A stretch of DNA of 17,540 bases, taken from contig JAQTRN010000005.1 in NCBI GenBank assembly GCA_028711795.1, positions 1 to 17,540 on the forward strand. Reading direction: 5' to 3'. The notes below the pieces were generated by a model. The model did not search any database. It was not told where the DNA came from and was given only the letters and a program-made list of their open reading frames with translations. Below, one piece after another: positions 14,601 through 17,540 of the stretch. Within the stretch, counting starts at the first letter, position 1. Every line of letters begins with the position of its first letter. Both the position numbers and the translations under genes were made by a program. Origin of the DNA: Dehalococcoidales bacterium (GTDB taxonomy: Bacteria > Chloroflexota > Dehalococcoidia > Dehalococcoidales > JAQTRN01).

Positions 14601-14607
14601 CTCCTTT
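14601..14607 (-). promoter_or_regulatory. Ribosome binding site deciding the ferritin-like start
   Basis: On the minus strand AAAGGAG lies eight bases before GTG 14592. It supports this start over the longer frame from 14748, which overlaps the preceding gene. Confidence 0.65.
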
Positions 14608-14654
14608 CAGGTCCCGTGGTAAAGTTTTATATTTCCGGATAGAGCCTGATTCTT

Positions 14655-15242
14655 CTAGAACTTGGGCACGCAGGCTGGAGGCCGTACCATCAGGACGGGG
14701 ACGCACGCCGAGCGAAGAACGCGGTCGGCAACACTCCCGTAAGCCCAACGGCTGACACCGCCGCGGCCATGGGTAGCGATGATGATAAGGTCGGCTTCCT
14801 GTTTAGTGGCGAATTCAGAAATTATGTCGGCTACTTTGGTCCCCTCAATAATCTTGGGGACTAAGGTTACGCCCTCACCACAGCTAAGCCGCCCGATTAC
14901 CTGCTTGAGATAGTCTTCGTTCTCTTTGAGATACCGCTGAGCGGCGTCTCGCCTCATTCCCTCCAATTGTATTCGCCGACTTTCACTGAACCTGTCTCGC
15001 TCCCGTTCGCTCGGTAAGAGAACAGAATCGGTTTCGGCGGGGCGTCCCCGGTCGAAGCCACTAATAGCGGAACTTGAGTAATCAAAAACCCCAGGCCCAC
15101 CAAGGGGGAGTTCAGACGGCTCAATAACACGCAAGAAAATAACCTCTTTGGTGTCGCACCCCTTAGCGATGGACTCTACGTGAGGGGTTACACTTTCGGC
15201 TAGCTCCGAACCATCCAGCGGTACAACGATCTTCTGGTACAT
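14655..15242 (-). CDS. Universal stress protein, UspA family
   Basis: A 195-residue Usp domain, longer than the usual 140-150 because of a charged insert at about residues 60-110 (rich in Ser, Arg and Glu). The first strand is KIVVPLDGSELAE with the conserved Asp. The nucleotide-binding loop ATHGRGGVSRWAYGSVADRV keeps the G-x9-G-S spacing of ATP-binding Usps. The protein ends in ACVPVLMVRPP. ATG at 15242 has a GGAGGA ribosome site. It is the first gene of the five-gene stress/redox operon behind the promoter at 15347-15375. Confidence 0.93.
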   Translation of the reverse strand: MYQKIVVPLDGSELAESVTPHVESIAKGCDTKEVIFLRVIEPSELPLGGPGVFDYSSSAISGFDRGRPAETDSVLLPSERERDRFSESRRIQLEGMRRDAAQRYLKENEDYLKQVIGRLSCGEGVTLVPKIIEGTKVADIISEFATKQEADLIIIATHGRGGVSRWAYGSVADRVLRSACVPVLMVRPPACVPKF

Positions 15243-15346
15243 ACTTCCTCCTCTTTAACATAACTTTTTGCTTGGTCTGTGGTTTGCTATCGAATCAATT
15301 ACTTAGTCTTTGGTTACCTCCGTTTTCCCCTATCGTTCGTGTCTCT

Positions 15347-15375
15347 ATTATCTCTGTAATGCTTTACTTTTGCAA
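15347..15375 (-). promoter_or_regulatory. Sigma70-type promoter of the stress/redox operon
   Basis: On the minus strand a -35 box TTGCAA (15375-15370) and a -10 box GATAAT (15352-15347) are separated by 17 bases. The start should be near 15340, with a leader of about 98 bases before the universal stress gene. It lies in the 218-base gap after korB, where no convincing korB terminator was found. Confidence 0.65.
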
Positions 15376-15460
15376 GAGTCATGATGGTCGGGCCATCACC
15401 TTAGCCGGTCTCCAAAGCGGTACATACTTTAGCCAGAATGACGGCGGGTGTTTTAACATA

Positions 15461-16318
15461 CTAAAAGAATTCCTCAAGCAATTTGGCCGCCTGCTGGGGT
15501 TCAATCGGCCGGTCGGGTAGCGTTCCTTTGGCCAAAACCGGTAGCTGCTCTTCGAAGGTGGGGGCATCTTTCCGGAAGATCACGCCGATAGGTATCCGGG
15601 GGTCCCATTCCTGGGCTTTGACAAAGGCCTGCAGCCGGTCGGTTGGGTCATAGTCGGTCGCTTCTTCTGTTATTTTGTATACTCTTTCCCGGTCCCAATC
15701 ATAGGTATTCCGGCGGTTGAGCGAAACGCAGGGTTGCAGGATATCAATCAAAGAAAATCCTTTGTGGGTAATACCCGCTTTAATAATGTCGGTGAGGTGG
15801 TCTACATCTCCCGCAAAACTACGGGCAACGAAGCTGGCGCCCGCGGCGATCGCCAGGGCCACCGGATTTAATGGCGTTACCGCTCCGTAAGGGGTTGTTT
15901 TGGTGATGAAACCTTCGTCGCTGGTAGGCGAAGCCTGACCTTTGGTGAGGGCGTAGAGCTGGTTATCATGTACCAGGTAAGTGATGTCATGATTGCGGCG
16001 CATGGCATGGAGAAAGTGATTACCCCCTTCGCCGTAGGCATCTCCGTCGCCACTAATCGCAATAACAACTAGTTGCGGATTGGTCATCTTGGCGCCAATG
16101 GCTACGGGCATTGGCCGCCCGTGGAGTGAGTTGAACACATTACTGCGGGTATAGTGGGGTAGCTTACCGGCCTGCCCGATACCGGAAACCATGAGTACCC
16201 GGTGTGGCTCGATATTGAGGTCAACCAGGGCTTTGCGCACCGCTCTAAGAATGGCGAAATTACCGCAACCGGGGCACCAAGCAGTTTTGCCTCCGGCATA
16301 ATCACTCAGGGTAACCAT
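15461..16318 (-). CDS. korB: 2-oxoacid:ferredoxin oxidoreductase beta subunit
   Basis: The beta subunit binds ThDP and, in characterised relatives, a [4Fe-4S] cluster; with KorA it interconverts a 2-oxoacid plus CoA with acyl-CoA, CO2 and reduced ferredoxin. The 285-residue length is normal. C15 and C18 (TAWCPGCGNF) and C197 (LQPCVSLN) match three cluster ligands. The fourth, Cys in SGIGCS of typical relatives, is Q49 here (SGIGQAGKLPHY), and no other cysteine exists in the protein. The ThDP-Mg motif runs from G90-D91-G92 to the HDN at 117-119. ATG immediately follows the korA stop, with GGAGG inside korA. Substrate (2-oxoglutarate, pyruvate or branched) is not fixed by sequence. Confidence 0.9.
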   Translation of the reverse strand: MVTLSDYAGGKTAWCPGCGNFAILRAVRKALVDLNIEPHRVLMVSGIGQAGKLPHYTRSNVFNSLHGRPMPVAIGAKMTNPQLVVIAISGDGDAYGEGGNHFLHAMRRNHDITYLVHDNQLYALTKGQASPTSDEGFITKTTPYGAVTPLNPVALAIAAGASFVARSFAGDVDHLTDIIKAGITHKGFSLIDILQPCVSLNRRNTYDWDRERVYKITEEATDYDPTDRLQAFVKAQEWDPRIPIGVIFRKDAPTFEEQLPVLAKGTLPDRPIEPQQAAKLLEEFF

Positions 16319-17540
16319 CTAGCCGACCTCCTTTTTCAATTCCCCGATGATTTCAGACGGATAGAATGGACGTCCGTCATATTTTAGAATCCGCCCGCTT
16401 GCCTTTCTTCCTGTTTCCGCCCGTATCAGATGGGATAGTTGGCCGCTGGCGTTATTTTCAATCACGTAGCTGGTGCTGGCGTTATCAATAGCCCTGGCGA
16501 CCACTTCGTTGGGGAAGGGCCATAACTCGGTCAGGTGCAGGTGGTTAACACTGGTTCCTTCCTCCCGCAGTATCTCGGCTGCCTCGGCGATAGCGCCCAG
16601 CGTGCTGCCCCAACCGATGAGCAGCATATCCGCTTTTTTCGGGCCGTACAGTAGTGGTGGAGCTATCTCCTTTTTAAGGCCGGAGAGCTTGCGCATTCGC
16701 TTTTGCACCATCGCCGCGCGTGTTTCCGCATCCTCGATGATATGGCCCTCCTCGTCGTGTTCATCGGAATCAGTCACTACCAGGGCGCGGCTCTGACCGG
16801 GAAAAGCCCGTGGCGAAATCCCAGTTCTGGTGATCCGGTGTCTTTTGTACTCGGATGGGTCCTCCGTTTTCTCCGTATAGAGAACGCCGCGGTCAATATT
16901 AACCAGGGCGAGATTGAAAGGGTTGACAGTAGCATAAGATGTAGCTAAATAGTGGTCAATGAGCAGAATAACCGGCGTCTGGTACCTTTCCGCCAGGTTA
17001 AAGGCTTTAACAGTTAGCCAGAAGGCGTCATCCATTGTGGCTGGAGCTAATACTGCGCGGGGGAAATCGCCATGGTGGGCGTGTATCACGAACTCCAGAT
17101 CGCCTTGTTCGGTCCTGGTAGGTAGGCCGACGGCCGGACCAGGACGTTGGCCATCGACTATCACTATGGGTGTTTCGGTTATTCCGGCCAACCCCAGGCC
17201 TTCTACCATGAGGCAGAAGCCGCTACCGGAGGTAGCGGTCATGGCTCTGGCTCCGACATATGCTGCCCCAATGGTCATATTGATGGCGGCTATTTCATCT
17301 TCAGGCTGAATTACCGCCAGACCGAAGTCGTTAGCTCTCCCGGCCATATACTCCAGAATAGGGGTAGTCGGTGTCATCGGATAGGCTGCCATAAACCGGC
17401 AGCCCGCGGCGATAGCTCCGGAGGCGATGGCATCTGTGCCGTTGAGGAGCATCCTCTTGTCGCCGCCGATTGATTCGAGGTGGTGCCCAAAGTCACCCTT
17501 GAAATTCTGGCGAGCGTATTCGTAGCCCGCTTTAGCGGCC
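16319..17540 (-). CDS. korA: 2-oxoacid:ferredoxin oxidoreductase alpha subunit, 5' end missing
   Basis: The alpha subunit forms the 2-oxoacid site together with KorB. The frame is open past ATG 17452 to the window edge. The upstream codons read GYEYARQNF and then GGDKRMLLNGTDAIASGAIAAG, the usual linker between the gamma and alpha domains, so the real start lies outside and the protein is probably a gamma-alpha fusion of about 570-600 residues. The part in the window, 406 residues, has AAYPMTPTTPILEY, GARAMTATSGSGFCLM, and a C-terminal domain with LIGWGSTLGAI and SYVIENNASGQLSHLI. It abuts korB with no gap. Its promoter lies beyond the right edge. Confidence 0.92.
   Translation of the reverse strand, partial: AAKAGYEYARQNFKGDFGHHLESIGGDKRMLLNGTDAIASGAIAAGCRFMAAYPMTPTTPILEYMAGRANDFGLAVIQPEDEIAAINMTIGAAYVGARAMTATSGSGFCLMVEGLGLAGITETPIVIVDGQRPGPAVGLPTRTEQGDLEFVIHAHHGDFPRAVLAPATMDDAFWLTVKAFNLAERYQTPVILLIDHYLATSYATVNPFNLALVNIDRGVLYTEKTEDPSEYKRHRITRTGISPRAFPGQSRALVVTDSDEHDEEGHIIEDAETRAAMVQKRMRKLSGLKKEIAPPLLYGPKKADMLLIGWGSTLGAIAEAAEILREEGTSVNHLHLTELWPFPNEVVARAIDNASTSYVIENNASGQLSHLIRAETGRKASGRILKYDGRPFYPSEIIGELKKEVG

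Noticed and set aside
14593..14748. N-terminal extension of the ferritin-like protein
   Set aside because: It overlaps the universal stress gene and encodes Arg/Ser-rich sequence unlike the family; GTG 14592 has a strong ribosome site.
15382..15398. Hairpin TGATGG/CCATCA after korB as a terminator
   Set aside because: The stem is only six base pairs and has no T-run on the minus strand.

Overview
This window looks like chromosomal DNA of an anaerobic, moderately GC-rich bacterium. A split-subunit glycine dehydrogenase (GcvPA), a 2-oxoacid:ferredoxin oxidoreductase pair, an Fe-S/FAD ene-reductase, a LarA nickel-pincer racemase and a stand-alone cytoplasmic molybdopterin protein together suggest anaerobic, ferredoxin-linked metabolism. 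My best guess is Chloroflexota, near Dehalococcoidia. That is inferred from overall protein character, not from a marker gene. No rRNA, tRNA, CRISPR array, transposase or integrase was seen.

Region 1 (1-3492, minus strand) is a glycine/glyoxylate operon. A class V aminotransferase of the serine/alanine:glyoxylate type is followed by gcvT, gcvH and gcvPA, which runs off the left edge. A near-consensus promoter at 3545-3574 drives it. The set can turn glyoxylate into glycine and then into CO2, NH3 and a C1-folate. Region 2 (3636-8530, plus strand) is an island with two good promoters. The first serves a ThDP enzyme of the acetolactate-synthase superfamily and a PdxA-family dehydrogenase. A broken TolB-like lipoprotein gene follows. 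The second serves larA, which ends at a strong hairpin terminator facing the convergent gene.

Region 3 (8543-10653, minus) is a single-gene unit for a BaiCD/FadH-like Fe-S flavoprotein. Region 4 (10675-12491, minus) is the least familiar part. A small MerR/excisionase-type DNA-binding protein is followed by a 60-residue and a 314-residue coiled-coil protein that share an N-terminal motif. The long one has an 11/15-residue repeat, and the unit closes with a terminator. The control region upstream has several short repeats. This is my main candidate for an undescribed system.

Region 5 (12492-15375, minus) is a compact operon of five genes: universal stress protein, ferritin-like diiron protein, CoA-binding protein, SAM methyltransferase and a sulfite-oxidase-fold molybdopterin protein. 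A good promoter at 15347-15375 drives it, and it reads as a stress/redox group. Region 6 (15461-17540, minus) holds korB and the 3' part of a korA that continues beyond the right edge. KorB contains only three cysteines in total.
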